From Artemia franciscana (taxonomy: Eukaryota; Arthropoda; Branchiopoda; Anostraca; Artemiidae): a DNA stretch of 64,000 nt. The stretch covers positions 1-64,000 of the forward strand of contig NC_088867.1 in the NCBI RefSeq assembly GCF_032884065.1. The letters run 5' to 3'. Both the position numbers and the translations under genes were made by a program. Positions 1 through 11,440 of this stretch are shown here, one piece after another. How positions within the stretch are numbered: position 1 is the stretch's first letter; each line of letters starts with the position of its first letter. A model generated the notes under the pieces. It was not told the DNA's origin. It was given only the letters and a program-made list of their open reading frames with translations, and did no database searches.

Positions 1-731
1 CTTCAGATCACTGTTTTCATGCATAGAGTTCCAGGTAAATTTTCTGTTTTCTCCCGATCCCTTCTGTGAATTTTTTTTCTTGCTGTTCACTTCAACTAGA
101 CTCAACCTTCTTATTTTTCCTCTTTTTATTTCTTGAGACAAGAGTCCTTCGGTTGGTGGGCTGTTGTACATTTTTACAGACACAGGCTCTCTGATTTCAA
201 TTTCCTTGCAACCCTTGAGTCTAAGAATTTTCAGGAGGTAAGGATTCATTCCAAAAGGCTTCAAGCTTCGAAATATTTTTCCCCAGTATTCTTTCGATCG
301 GTGAACAGTAATTATTTCCCAATCGTCAATAGTTAAGTGGCATATCGTCTTATTCAGTATCTCCAGTTGGCCATGTATCCGAGCGAAATACCTGTGATTT
401 TCTTATAGCTGAAGACCTTCACTGGATGATTCAAGAAAAAATCCTTTAACTAAATTTTTTGACTGAGCCACATCAAAAAATGGTTTTGAACTCTGGTATA
501 TTATGCACAGTTCTTATCTCTATAGGTTTGCATTAGGGAGAAATCCTTCTACAGATAAAGCAAGATACCGATGCTGTGGATGCACACTGAGTTCTATTTC
601 ATCTCTCTATGACTTTTAGGTTGAATTTGTTGTCATTTGCTTCTAGTGCCACTAATTCTAAATCTAAGCCCTTTTTTATTAGGGCAGAGTAGAATCTAGG
701 TCCCAAGTTTCAATTTGCTTAACAATTGGGG
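1..731. repeat. Left arm of a ~0.73-kb inverted repeat
   Basis: This stretch is, by eye, the reverse complement of 3051-3787, with scattered substitutions and 1-nt indels. The arms are separated by about 2.3 kb. The outer end of this arm lies at the window edge, so the repeat may extend further left. Both arms encode the same nuclease segment, so this is an inverted duplication of coding sequence and not a simple terminal inverted repeat. Confidence 0.85.
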
Positions 732-1452
732 CAACTCTGGTGCTATTTTTTCTGGTTGCAATTATGTGGAAGTAACTACTAGTTATTCTCTCAGATCTTT
801 CTTCAAACGCAATTTTGATTTTTGGATTGGCCCTTGGTAATGTTGAACAAAAGCTTTACTGGCAAAATCCAATTTTAAATACTGGTCAGTGTGTTTTCGT
901 ATGGTCAAATTTATTTCATCAGAAGTCACGTCTGGCTTATTGCAATTTGGTCCATAGTCACGATCACCAACGTTATAATTTCTATTTTTTAACTTAGCAA
1001 CGTGTTTCCTCCAAGAGCACTATAATAACTGGTTTAGCCGTTACACGAAGTTTTAGCTGTTTTATTGCAATAATTTTTTTGTTACGCTAGAAGGACTAAG
1101 CCCAAAAATATTTTTCCACGCTAATTGATGCCATTTTGGACCTGAATTGTAAGCAAGACTTACTCCATTAACTCTTGCATGGTATGGCCTCGTTTAGACC
1201 GGCTTATTTGCTTTCCTTCGATGATTTGCAACAACTGACATGTAGCTTTCAGCTAAGTTTGTAGTTATGTCATTTCAAAGCTGCTCTGCTTTTTGACACA
1301 ACATCAACCCCTCTCATAACATCTTCAAACACGCGCAGGGAAGAAGTATTCCTTCGAACTTCTATTTTACCGTTCACGGTCAATTCAGCAATCTTAGGAC
1401 AGCCAGTATCACATTTTGTATGGTTTCCGAAAACACGGAAACCATAAACCAT
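1..1452 (-). pseudogene. Degenerate transposon-type protein with YqaJ-like nuclease domain
   Basis: Read on the minus strand, a broken coding sequence runs from about 1452 to the window edge. The first part has a CDTGCPKIAEL segment, then FEDVMRGVDVV. After a frameshift it has TNLAESYMSVVA (about 1260-1220), GPKWHQLAWKNIFGLSPSSV (about 1150-1090) and a DRDYGPNCNKPD segment (about 960-930). Then RITSSYFHIIATRK-like sequence (about 790-750) leads into a frame with IELSVHPQHRYLALSVEGF. From memory this order matches a widespread arthropod transposon-associated protein: an N-terminal cysteine region, a T-N-x-x-E-x-Y-M block, then a YqaJ-like PD-(D/E)XK nuclease. Several stops and frameshifts make it non-functional. 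Family assignment is from motif recall, not a search. Confidence 0.55.
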
Positions 1453-2785
1453 ACACGGAAAACATCTTTTTTTCTAGTTTTTCAATTCTCCCGTTCAGGC
1501 ACGTACACAGGAATTTTTGCGGGGGGGGGGGGGGCAAAACCTTCCAAATAGCAGAAATAAAATAGCACTTTGTTTATTTAGTAACTAAATAAATGCAAAA
1601 AGCACGTATATCGGAAAATACAGATTAACTTTAATCTGTAGTATTGTAGTCGATGGGGGGAAGAAGGACTGAAGCCTCAAAAGCAGGTTTTAGCTCAGAT
1701 TATGTTCATAGCGATTTAGAACTAGTGATTAATCTTTTATATCCCACTGAAAGGAAGGATTTTAGGATTAACAGTGCAATATGGAGCTGTGTGTGGTAGT
1801 TCTTCTACTGCGAAAACGTCGATTTTAATGACAAATGATAGTTTCCAAAATTGATCCATTAAAAGCTGTACTTTATCCTCAAAAAGGAGGATAAACGCCC
1901 TAATATCAAGGATAGTTCTATTTTGCTTGTGGAAAGCAAACTCTCTTTACAAAAATGAATAAATAAAAAATAACAGTACAATCGCTAATTACTTCAAAGA
2001 GGGTAAAATTTTAGACAGGAAAATGGGTTAATAATGGACAGTGGTTTGATCGGATAATTGCATGCTGTAAAACTAAAAAAAAGGGGCTTTCCACATGTAT
2101 CTAGATTCTTAATAAATATCCTACTTTTGCCAGAAATACCAAGAAACCATGGGGAAATTAAACATTTCACCAAATTTCGGGAGGGGGGGGGTCCCGAAGA
2201 CCCCCCTCCCCCTGCAGACATACCAGCTTCCGCTGTTCCATTATTTTCAGAATTTATTTTTAATCGCACCCCTTAAGTTTTTTGTCAGGTCCCTGGATAA
2301 TTTCTCTGGGAAGAAGTTTTGTGTAAAAACCTTTTTTATTTTTGCACAAATTATATAGATGGGTTATATAATTTTTTTGATGTGATTTGCACATTCATGT
2401 TTCCGTATGTTGGAACTGTAGGAAACGCTTTGTTTTAGCTTATAAAAAACCACTAGAATCGCCGTCACCGATAAAACTAAAAACTGTAATCCTTGCATCT
2501 CCTCACTGGAACGAAAGCCTTCAACTAGAATATCTGTTTCCATAATTTCCGTTATAATTCGGAAAGCATAAATGATCTTTGGTATTACTTTGGTGTTTGC
2601 AGAAGAAAAAACATATAGAACAGTATTTAATTTTTTATGCCAACATATAACAGTTTTTTCGTAAATATATCTATGATAGCTGCAACACATCCTTTGGCCG
2701 AATAATCATGTGCTTTGCTACGCTTATTCCAGCCTCCATCACGTATCACTTTTTGTCCAGTATGAGTTGTCCTTATACCTATATC
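1453..2785. other. Spacer of the inverted repeat, no gene recognised
   Basis: No supported coding sequence is seen. There is a run of 14 G at 1521-1534. A G-run/C-run pair at about 2179-2212 (GGGAGGGGG... then GACCCCCCTCCCCC) could pair as a short GC-rich hairpin. The small open frames that cross this hairpin on both strands are not convincing. Confidence 0.5.
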
Positions 2786-3048
2786 TAATTCCGGTCCTTA
2801 TACCTAATGCCGGTTGGGACTTAAATAAAAGCTCTGACACACAAGGTCCTTCTAAATATCAAAAATTCATTAAGATTCGATCACCCACTCGTAAGTTAAA
2901 AATACCTCATTTTTTCTAATTATTCTGAATTAACACCCCCCTCCCAACTCCCCTAAGGAGAGTGGATCCATTCCAATTATATCGATGACGTATCTAGAAC
3001 TCGTGCTTATTCTTCCATCAAGCTTCATACCGCTCTCTCCAATTGTTA
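2786..3048 (+). repeat. Single monomer of the ~295-bp poly-C repeat family
   Basis: This segment contains the landmarks of the monomer repeated at 6.7-8.5 kb in the same order. They are GCCGGTTGGGACTTAAATAAAAGCTCTGA (split here by small changes), a TCATTAAGATTCGATCACCC block, CGTAAGTTAAAAATACCTCA, a C-rich stretch, GAGTGGATCCATTCC, and a TTCCATCAAGCTTCAT block. It sits just inside the right arm of the inverted repeat. Confidence 0.75.
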
Positions 3049-3050
3049 AG

Positions 3051-3787
3051 CCCCAATTGTTAAGCAAATTCGAAACTTGGGACCTAGATTCTGCTCTGCC
3101 CTAATAAAAAAGGGCTTATATTTAGAAGTGGTGGCACTAGAAGCATATGATAACAAATTCAACTTAAAAGTAATAAAGGGAGATGAAATAGAACTCAGTG
3201 TGCATCCACAGCATCGGTATCTTGCTGTATCTGTAGAAGGGTTTCTCCCTAATGGCAAACCTATAGAGATAAAAACTGTGCATAATATACCAGAGTTCAA
3301 ACCATTTTTGATGTGGCTCAGTCAAAAAATTTAGTTAAAGGATTTTTTCTTGAATCATCCAGTGAAGGTCTTCAGCTATAAGAAAATCACAGGTATTTCG
3401 CTCGGATACATGGCCAACTGGAGATACTGAATAAGACGATATGCCACTTTACTATTGACGATTGGGAAATAATTACTGTTCACCGATCGAAAGAATACTG
3501 GGGAAAAATATTTCGAAGCTTGAAGCCTTTTGGAATGAATCCTTACCTCCTGAAATTCTTAGACTCAAGGGTTGCAAGGAATATTGAAATCAGAAGCCTG
3601 TGTCTGTAAAATGTACAACAGCCCACCAACCGAAGGACTCTTGTCTCAAGAAATAAAAAGAGGAAAAATAAGAAGGTTGAGTCTAGTTGAAGTGAACAGC
3701 AAGAAAAAAAATTCACAGAAGGGATCGGGAGAAAACATAAAATTCACCTGGAACTCTATGCATGAAAACAGTGATTTTGAAGAGATA
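3051..3787. repeat. Right arm of the ~0.73-kb inverted repeat
   Basis: It is the reverse complement of 1-731. The inner junctions are marked by the shared CCCCAATTGTTAAGCAAATT at 3051 and its complement at about 712-731. This arm is the better preserved one: its 85-codon nuclease frame is unbroken, whereas the left arm has small indels in the same place. Confidence 0.85.
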
Positions 3788-3811
3788 ATTTGGCCTGATT
3801 TGAATAGATAA
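3051..3811 (+). pseudogene. YqaJ-like nuclease fragment, inverted duplicate
   Basis: An 85-codon frame (3077-3334) reads GLYLEVVALEAYDNKF, later AVSVEGFLPNGKPIEIKT. The layout resembles the core of YqaJ-like PD-(D/E)XK exonucleases, where A-S-P-D-G and a later E-I-K supply catalytic residues. Here the D position appears as E (SVEG) while EIK is kept. After a break, about 3335-3560 reads a block with NHRYFARIHGQLEIL and DDWEIITVHRSKEYW, as expected downstream in the same family. A further frame (3572-3811) ends in DFEEIIWPDLNR and may be the C-terminus after a frameshift. No start or promoter is visible. The piece lacks the N-terminal half found at 780-1452, so it is called a fragment. Confidence 0.55.
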
Positions 3812-5176
3812 ATCTTCGTGTTTGATAAAAAAAAATTTTTTTAAATGTTGGTAAGGAAAATTCTTTTTTTCCTCCATAAATTTCTATCTCATTCTTCGTC
3901 AATGTGCAAAAATAATGAAGTTTCTTATCTGGTCTGAAGTATATTAAATACATTTAATACAAACAATTTTAGTTTTTCATTAATTTCTTTTATGTTACTT
4001 GGGATTAATATTTTGATTTTTATAGTTTGTTCTACAATTCTTACGTTTTTGTACAATTCGTTCAATTTTGGTATTTAATTAAAGCATCATTAAGTCTCTT
4101 TTCAAAATCTTGTGCATGTCACCCTAACACAAAATAATGTTAATGCCCTAATCTTATTATAAGGAAAATACCTTTCATGTTATTAATATTTATATCTTAG
4201 ATAGTGTAGTTGATTGGCTAAATGAAAATCATGTTAAATTCTTCGTTGAAGTGGCTGAACTTGTACTGTTACTATTCCACGAGGGGTGCCCACTTTTCAC
4301 CACCTGCTTGACATATTGGAACCCCACGTGTGCCGAACAGTTTTGTCGCTCTTGGTGCAGTTCCGCATGCTTGGTAGTTTATGCTACTCTTGGTACACTT
4401 AAGGCACACTTGGCCCCATTTCTACCACACTTGTAACACTTGTTCCGCGCATGGTACGATTCCGCCATAAAATTATTTGCAATAATTTTTGTGTTTCTCT
4501 ACGCTTTACATTACCGGGTTATTCGAAAAATTTAGGATCCTCAGTGCGCGAGATATCACTAGCTAAGCTTAGTTTTCAAACAAAAAAGTGTGTTAGTTTC
4601 CGCACAAATAAAGTAAAAACAAATTATGGACTTAAAAATAAATATCCTAAAAGCCCCTCGAAAATGGCGTCAAAAATGGTGGAGTTTTCGCCCAAAACGA
4701 ATGAAACTATTTGTCTTTTTGTCTGAAATAGTGTGCTTCAGTTTCCAAAATACTGACAAAAAAAAGAAGAAAAAAAATCCTTATAAAATCAAGGTGACTG
4801 AAAAAAACTATTGAAAATGAACTGAATGTTTGATGTATAATTGTTTAATGTTTGATATACTAATTACAGGATTCATCAACAATTAAAGCTTACAGATTCT
4901 ATTTAGCGACAATTTTTTTTTCTCCCACCACGAAAATAAAAGATTTTTTAATTTTTCGTACAAGTTCTACCATTTACACTCAATGCACATTGAATCAAAA
5001 TCTCTGCGCGAAAAAAATATAGGATTACCCTTTAATTTGATGTACAAAAGAAAACACTATTTTTAGCTCAGCAGTAGGTATATTTTCTTTTACATTTCTC
5101 TTGCATAATCTGTTCATCTAAATTAATCTTCGTAGAATCTAACGTGCTTTTACTAAATTTGTTTTTTTTTTCTCCA
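3812..5176. other. AT-rich intergenic stretch
   Basis: No coding sequence or known element is recognised. Between about 4270 and 4450 the sequence is less AT-rich and repeatedly uses CACTTG/CTTGGT words (for example around 4390-4440), like a decayed short tandem repeat. The stretch lies just left of the 12.4-kb duplication and is not part of it. Confidence 0.5.
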
Positions 5177-6586
5177 ACTGGATTAAACTTAACGCAAAAA
5201 CATGCAAACTAATTATATTTTTGTCAAAGGGTTTGCAATAAAATGGTTTGCTATCGAATAGATACCAGCAGTGGCGTTATTAAGATTCTTAGGATCTGTT
5301 TCAAAAATTGAGCAGGAACAAAAAAGATGATTAGCCTTAAGATGAAAAATATCCTAATTTTGTGCATATAGCTACCTAATTTGATTGTCCCGTTTGAAGG
5401 TTCATCTTTTAGCCTAATGATTCGAAACTAGAATAGAGATTTACACATAATACAAAGGCAAAAAAAAACACCACAGCTTCTTTAACTTATCTTAGGCTGC
5501 AGCTAAGCAAAAGACATCATTAAAAATGTGCAACTTATAAAATTTCAAGAAAATCGTTTGACACTACAATCCTTCAAAATCTTCAGCCATCATTATGCAT
5601 TATTTCTTTCTTCATTCGTTCTGTCCAGTAATCTTTTAGGATCTTTTTGAATCCCAATTTCCTGAAAATAATGTCATTAATTAATTCCCCAGAATCAAAT
5701 TTTCTGGCGACTTGGCATCCACAAACCTTGATTAGCGGTTTAATATTCTTCTGATTCTATATTTGGGCTAACAAGTAGTATTTTCTCTGCTGCTTACATG
5801 AAAACTATTTAAATAATAAAGTTCATTTGAGCCCCAGTGAAAAGACTTTTTCAAGAAAAAATGATTATAATGAAAGTAGAGTGAAAAAAATCACATGAAC
5901 AGAACCAATTGCTCCTTAGCCCATGCAAAAAATCTATAACTAGCTCAAACAAATTAACCACTGAAGTTTTCATATGCTTGTACTTAGGCAAAGACAGAAC
6001 TTAAAAGGAAACCCAAACCTTCTCCCCCAAAATATACATTTTATTTTACTAAAAGTTTCTTAAGTAACCCTTAGACAAAAAGACTAAACCGTAAAATTAT
6101 AATCTAAGTGTTCCCTTTATTGTTTTTTTTTTTCGACTAAGATGTATTTTGGCTTAAGGGTATATAGACAGAAATTATCATAAACCAGACTATCGTTTCT
6201 ATTCCTTTTAAAGTAAAATACAAATAATTTGAAATTTAGGAAAGTATAATCTAGGAGAAGCAGTAAGGACTGTCGCATTCTGAGATGATATAATGTCAGA
6301 GTAAAGTTAAACATTAACGAATTAACAAAATAAAATGTTTTTTTCTATAGTCATTTTTTATTATCTTTCTACCGAAGTTCCTTCATCAAAATGTTTTAAT
6401 ACTGTTTCATATATTTCCCTAATATTATGCTGATCTTTCTGAGGAGAACGGGGGGGGGGTCAAAAGTACACTGATGTGACATTGACAGAGAAAGGTAGCG
6501 TAACTCAATAACCGTTTTGTAGCCGCTTATCTTTGCTGTAAAATTGGGTTTAATCAACTAATCTTTGTTTCACGTTTTCCTACGAA

Positions 6587-8740
6587 AACAAGAGATAAGA
6601 GCTCATATGGCACTTGTGACGAGGCGAGAAGAGCTAAGAGCCAAGAGATCATATGGTATGAGCTCTAACAAAATTCTACGAATCAATAGATTGATTCATA
6701 TATTGCTGCATCCCGATTCCTACTCTCCTCCAAAAGTGTTTTTCCAAGATTTCCCCCTCCAACTCCCCCTAATGTCAAACGATCTGGCCGGGATTTGAAA
6801 CAAGAGCTCTGAGACATTAATTCTTTCTAAAAATCAAATTTCATTAAGATCCGATCATCGTAAGATAAAAATACCCCAATTTTCACGTTTTCAGAGAACT
6901 CCGGTTTCCCCCTCCAACTCCCCCCAACATCACAGGATCTGGTTGGAATTTAAAATAAAAACTTTAAAGCACAAGATCCTTCTAAATATCAAATTTCATT
7001 AAGATCTATTCACCCTTTCTTAAGTTACAAATACCTCAATTTTCAAAATTACCCCCCTCCAATTCCACCAAAGAGAGCATATCCGGTCTGGTTATGTCAG
7101 TCACGTATCTTAGACAGGTTTTTATTCTTCCATCCAGTTTCATCCTGATCTCACCGCTTAAGCATTTTCTAAGCTTTGCGCCCCCCCCCCCCAACTGCAC
7201 TCCCCAATTATGCTTGATCCGGTTGAGATTTAAAATAAGAGATCTGAGTTACGTGGTACTTCTAATATGAAGTTTCATGAAGATCCGATCACTCCTCCGT
7301 AAGTTAAAAATACGTCATTTTTTTCTTATTTTTCAGAATTAACCCCCCCCCCCCCAATAGATTGGATCCTTTCCAATTATTTGAATCACGTATTTAAGAC
7401 TTCTGCTTATTTTTCCCACCAGGTTTCATCCCGATCCCTCCAATCTAAGCGTTTTCTATGATTTTAGGTTCCCCCACCCCAAACTCCCCCAACATCACCA
7501 GATCAGTCAGTATTTAAAATAAGAGCTTTGAGACACGATATCCTTCTAAATGTCGAATCTCATTGAGATCCGATAACCCGTTCGTAAGTTAAAAATACAT
7601 CATTATTTCTAATTTTTCAGAATTAACCCCTCCCCCAACTACCCCAAGGAGAGCGGAACCATTCCGGTTATGTCAATCATGTATCTAGGACTCGTGATTA
7701 TTTTTTCCACCAAGTATCATCCCAATCCCTCCACTCTATGTTTTTTTCAAGTTTTAGGTTTCCCCCCTCCCAACTACCCCCCCCCCCCCAATGTCACCAG
7801 ATCTGGGTCTAATTTAAAAAAAGAGCTCTGAGCCACGATATTCTTCTAAATTTCAATTTCATTGAGATCTGATCACCTGTTCGTAAGTTAAAAATACCTC
7901 ATTTTTTCTAATTTTTCAGAACCCCCCCCCCCCCAACTATCCCAAAGAGAACGGATCCATTCCGTTTATGTCAATCATGTATCTAGCTCTTGTGTTTATT
8001 TTTCCCACCAAGTTTCATCCCGATCCCCTCCACTCCAAGTGTTTTCCAAGTTTTAGGTTTCCCCCTCAACTCCTCCACCCCCCCCCAACGTCACCAGATC
8101 CGGTCAGTCTTTAATATAAGAGCTCTAAGATACGAGATCTTTCTAAACATCAAATTTCATTGAGATCCGATCACCCGTTCGTAAGTTAAAATACCTCACT
8201 TTTTCTAATTTTTCAGAATTACCCCCCCCCCCCCAACTACCGCAAAGAGAACGGATCCGTTCCGATTATGTCAATCATGTATCTGGGACTTGTGCTTATT
8301 TTTTCCCATCAAGTTTCATCCCGATCCCTCCACTCCAAGTGTTTTCCAAGATTTTAGGTTTCCCCCCCTCCAACTCCCCCCAATGTCATCAGATCTGGTC
8401 AGGATTTAAAATAAGAGCTCTGAGACACAATATCATTCCAAACGTCAAATTTTATTAAGATTTCATCACCCATTCAAAAGTTAAAAATACTTCATTTTTT
8501 TCTATTTTTTCTGAAATAACCGGCCCCTCACTCCCCCCCCCCAGATGATCAAATTAAGAAAACGACTATTTTTTCATTTAAGCTGGTCCCGTCCCTGATA
8601 CGCCTGCCAAATTTCATTGTCCTAGCTTACCTGGAAATGCCTAAAGTAGCAAAACCGGGACCGACAGACAGACAGACCGACCGACAGAATTGGCGATTGC
8701 TATATGTTACTTGGTTAATACCAAGTGCCCATAAAAAAAT
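6587..8740 (+). mobile_element. Poly-C tandem-repeat element (copy in duplication A)
   Basis: The element begins with AACAAGAGATAAGAGCTCAT and the conserved GAAGAGCTAAGAGCCAAGAG block. It continues as repeats of about 270-300 bp and ends with a conserved tail (about 8655-8735): ACCGGGACCGACAGACAGAC, then GGCGATTGCTATATGTTACT and a short palindrome CTTGGTTAATACCAAG. Each monomer carries GATCCGATCACCC, GTAAGTTAAAAATAC, a poly-C run, GGATCC, and a TTTCATCCCGATCCCTCCA block. No protein is credible. The same head and tail recur at 18968-21107, in inverted form at 34013-35455, and the head at 63848, so it is a dispersed non-autonomous family. Its mobilising class is unknown. Confidence 0.7.
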
Positions 8741-9224
8741 GTATAGCATTATAAGAGTGGGGTTGACTCAACCTGAACCAAAGTGCTATATCTGATTTAA
8801 TCTTTAAGTACAAAGGACATCAAACTTAAAGTTTTTTTTTCTTCCCCGGTTCCATCTTAGGTCTAATCAGCCAGTTTCCTTGGCGGTTCCTTGGATCCCA
8901 AGCAGTATCCTTTGATCTCTTCTAATTGTTATTGACGGTTTTATTTGAGTTGTTATGACATTATCAAGGTTAGATCCCTGCTTAAAGCTTCCCCCAAACA
9001 TAGTGTTTGAAATTAAATTTTTTTTTTTTCATATGAAAGCATGAACTCTTCTGATGAAATTTTAGAGGATAGAATTGTCCAAGGGGAATTTTACGGGGGG
9101 GGGGGGTTGTGGTTTACATTAGAGAATTTTTCAATGACAAGTTTCCCATAAACAAAGTGCATTTTTCACGAAGGGAAAATCAGATTTACCAGAATTATTT
9201 AAAAAATAATCAGAAACTTAATAA
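8741..9224. other. Unassigned stretch after the poly-C element
   Basis: Nothing coding is recognised. A run of 10 or more G at about 9096-9107 differs in length from the matching run in copy B. A TTTACATTAGAGAATTTTTC block follows, which usually flanks the neighbouring foldback-related hairpin. Confidence 0.45.
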
Positions 9225-9512
9225 AAGTTTTTTCGACTGAAAGTAAGGAGCATCCCTAAACTGAAAACAGTGGGAAATTATTCCATATATGAGGGAGTTC
9301 GACTATTTGTCCCAAGTTTTAAGAGTGACTCCTGAAGCCCAAAGGGTATCTAATTAGAATAAAAAGCTCTTTCAAAAGGACTAAAAGCACTAGCATAAAT
9401 AGCAAGGTATCTAGGAGCAAGATAAAGAACAAAGTATGACCCCCCCCCCCTTATATGTGGAATAATTCCTGTTCGTTTTTACTTTTAATGCTGCTCCTAA
9501 TTTTCAATTGTT
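9225..9512. repeat. Diverged hairpin of the foldback family
   Basis: The left side (GACTGAAAGTAAGGAGCAT at about 9235) and the right side (GCTGCTCCTAATTTTCAATTG near 9490-9512) are related in inverted orientation. They match the ends of the hairpin at 15762-16015. The interior includes ATATGAGGGAGTTCG and ACTCCTGAAGCCCAAAGG, as in other family members. It is non-coding. Confidence 0.6.
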
Positions 9513-11050
9513 TTTTTTTATTATTTACACAAAAAGGAATGGACAGTTCATAGATTAAAAATAGGCACCAACTACAGATTGAACATTTGAATATGGCTAT
9601 GAATTGTACTTTTTCGACGACTAACTTTCAGAAATATGGTCAATTATGTGAACAATTTAGAGAGCCTTAGCTGGAATAATTATTTTCTCTTACAGCTAGG
9701 ATTGAAGCTGAATGAGTTCCGTACCTATTTCGTATATTTCATTAAATCTACTCAAATCGGGTTCATTTTCTTGTTTTATTTACTATGTTTTATGGCACAG
9801 ATAAAGGAATAGTATTAAAAGTACCTCTTGATGTCATAATTCCTTAATTTTTAAAGAAATTAGAGCTTATCAACGGCCCCTTTCATGACAGTAATATATA
9901 AAGTTGGTATACATTTCTTAAAGTCAAATTTTACTGAACATAACATATATACGTTTTTTAAACGTTAGTAATAACTCTTAAACATGGTAATATTAATTAA
10001 ATCCTATTCGAAATAATCATTAAGTAACACACGCTTTTGAAGCATCATGGGATCTTTTGTTTCATTGTATTAGTTAATTACCAGAAAAAGCTGGATAGAT
10101 AAGCTTAAAGTAAGCTCCTTAAAATAAAAAAGCCCTTAAAATAAAATTCTGACACATTAAAAAAAAGAACAAAGACTATATTAAGCCTGAAAACAAACAA
10201 AAATAAGCTGTGGATGGTTATTTAACTTAGAGTTGCTCGTACATAGATAACAAGAAATGAACTAGTTAAGCTGGGAATGTGAAGGAATTTTTATAGTTAG
10301 AACTAAGGAAAAAAAGTTATCCCCTGGTTTCTCTGACATTTCTTGTCTTCTCTAATTTTTAGCTAAAGCACCCTTTTAGGAGTGGTACCATGCAGTAGAT
10401 TTATATTTTTATATTGTCAGTGCTACAAAAAGAGGACGTGGCCTATCTGATGGCAACGTTCACCTCTAACTTCTCAGCAGAAAGCTAGGCAGTTACTTTC
10501 CACTAATTGGTTTAAAAAGTTAGAACATGGTAACGATCAGATTCTGATTTGAATTTGCCTCTAGGAAAAAAACTCTTTGACTTCGTGTGTGCAACCGAAT
10601 TCTTCTAGTCTTTTTTTGTTTGTTTTTTTTGTTTTTTTTAACAGCTTTTGTAGACTCGGGTTTCAAGTGTTTTATGAATTTCTATTTTTGTTTCGGAACG
10701 GTGTCTGTATTTCATGATAAAAAATACCGTCGGTACATACCCGTGAAAATTTCATGGCGCGAAGATAAAACGAAAATTCATTTATTAAGGCATTTGGTGA
10801 TTTTTAATCTGAAGCAAAACTACACATGATGACCATTTAACAGAGAGTTAGGTATATGTCAATCAAAATTGAATGGTCATAGAATACGAATCAGTAAGTG
10901 TCATATAATTCGAAACACTAGAACAGTATTAGTATTAAACACAAACTAATCATTTTTTAGCCCTAAAAATAAAAAGTAAAAAGCGAATAATATTGAAAAA
11001 TACTAGCAGTCTCCATTGCATCAACAGTTCGTGGCAACAAGCTGTAAGGA
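9513..11050. other. AT-rich stretch without recognised features
   Basis: No supported gene or element was found. An 80-codon plus-strand frame at 10587-10829 starts within a T-rich run (LFFLFFLTAF) and has no recognisable motif. It recurs in copy B with a frame change at its start, so it is not called. Confidence 0.5.
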
Positions 11051-11054
11051 CTGG

Positions 11055-11440
11055 GTGACCCGCTCAAGAGTTATCGAAATCCTAAAACACAAAAGATTTG
11101 ATAATAGCACATACTAACAAAAGAATCGAACATTCAAGTTGATTTCAAAAATATAAGGCTCATTAAGCTTAATGGTACCCATTAAAAGTTACGAGCCAGT
11201 GAAAACATGACCTATGTCTGAAAGAGGGAAAGCAACCAAAACAGGTGATCTAAATGGAAATCACACCATCATATTCAGCACATCAAATAACCCTATTTTC
11301 AAGTTTCAAGGTCCTATATACCAAAATGCGGAATTTAAAATTTTTACCACAAACAAAATCACGTATGTTTCTTGTGTTTGTTGTTTTTTTTTTCCAGGAG
11401 TGACCAAATCTGACACGGTGATCCTATAAGATTGGGAGAC
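11055..11440 (+). repeat. Diverged single arm of the large foldback element
   Basis: The order of blocks matches the left arm at 14995-15360: GACCCGCTCAAGAGTTATCG, then AAGTTGATTTCAAAAATATA, CCCATTAAAAGTTACGAGCC, a TCAGCACATCAAATAACCCT block, and a T-run with CCAGGAGTGACC. The 71-codon open frame across it is a by-product. It recurs at 23425-23813. Confidence 0.65.

Noticed and set aside
6700-8560. CRISPR array
   Set aside because: Repeats are ~295 bp, diverged and in a eukaryotic setting; there are no short repeat-spacer units.
10587-10829. 80-codon plus-strand frame with a hydrophobic start
   Set aside because: The hydrophobic start comes from a T-rich run; copy B differs in frame at that point; no motif.
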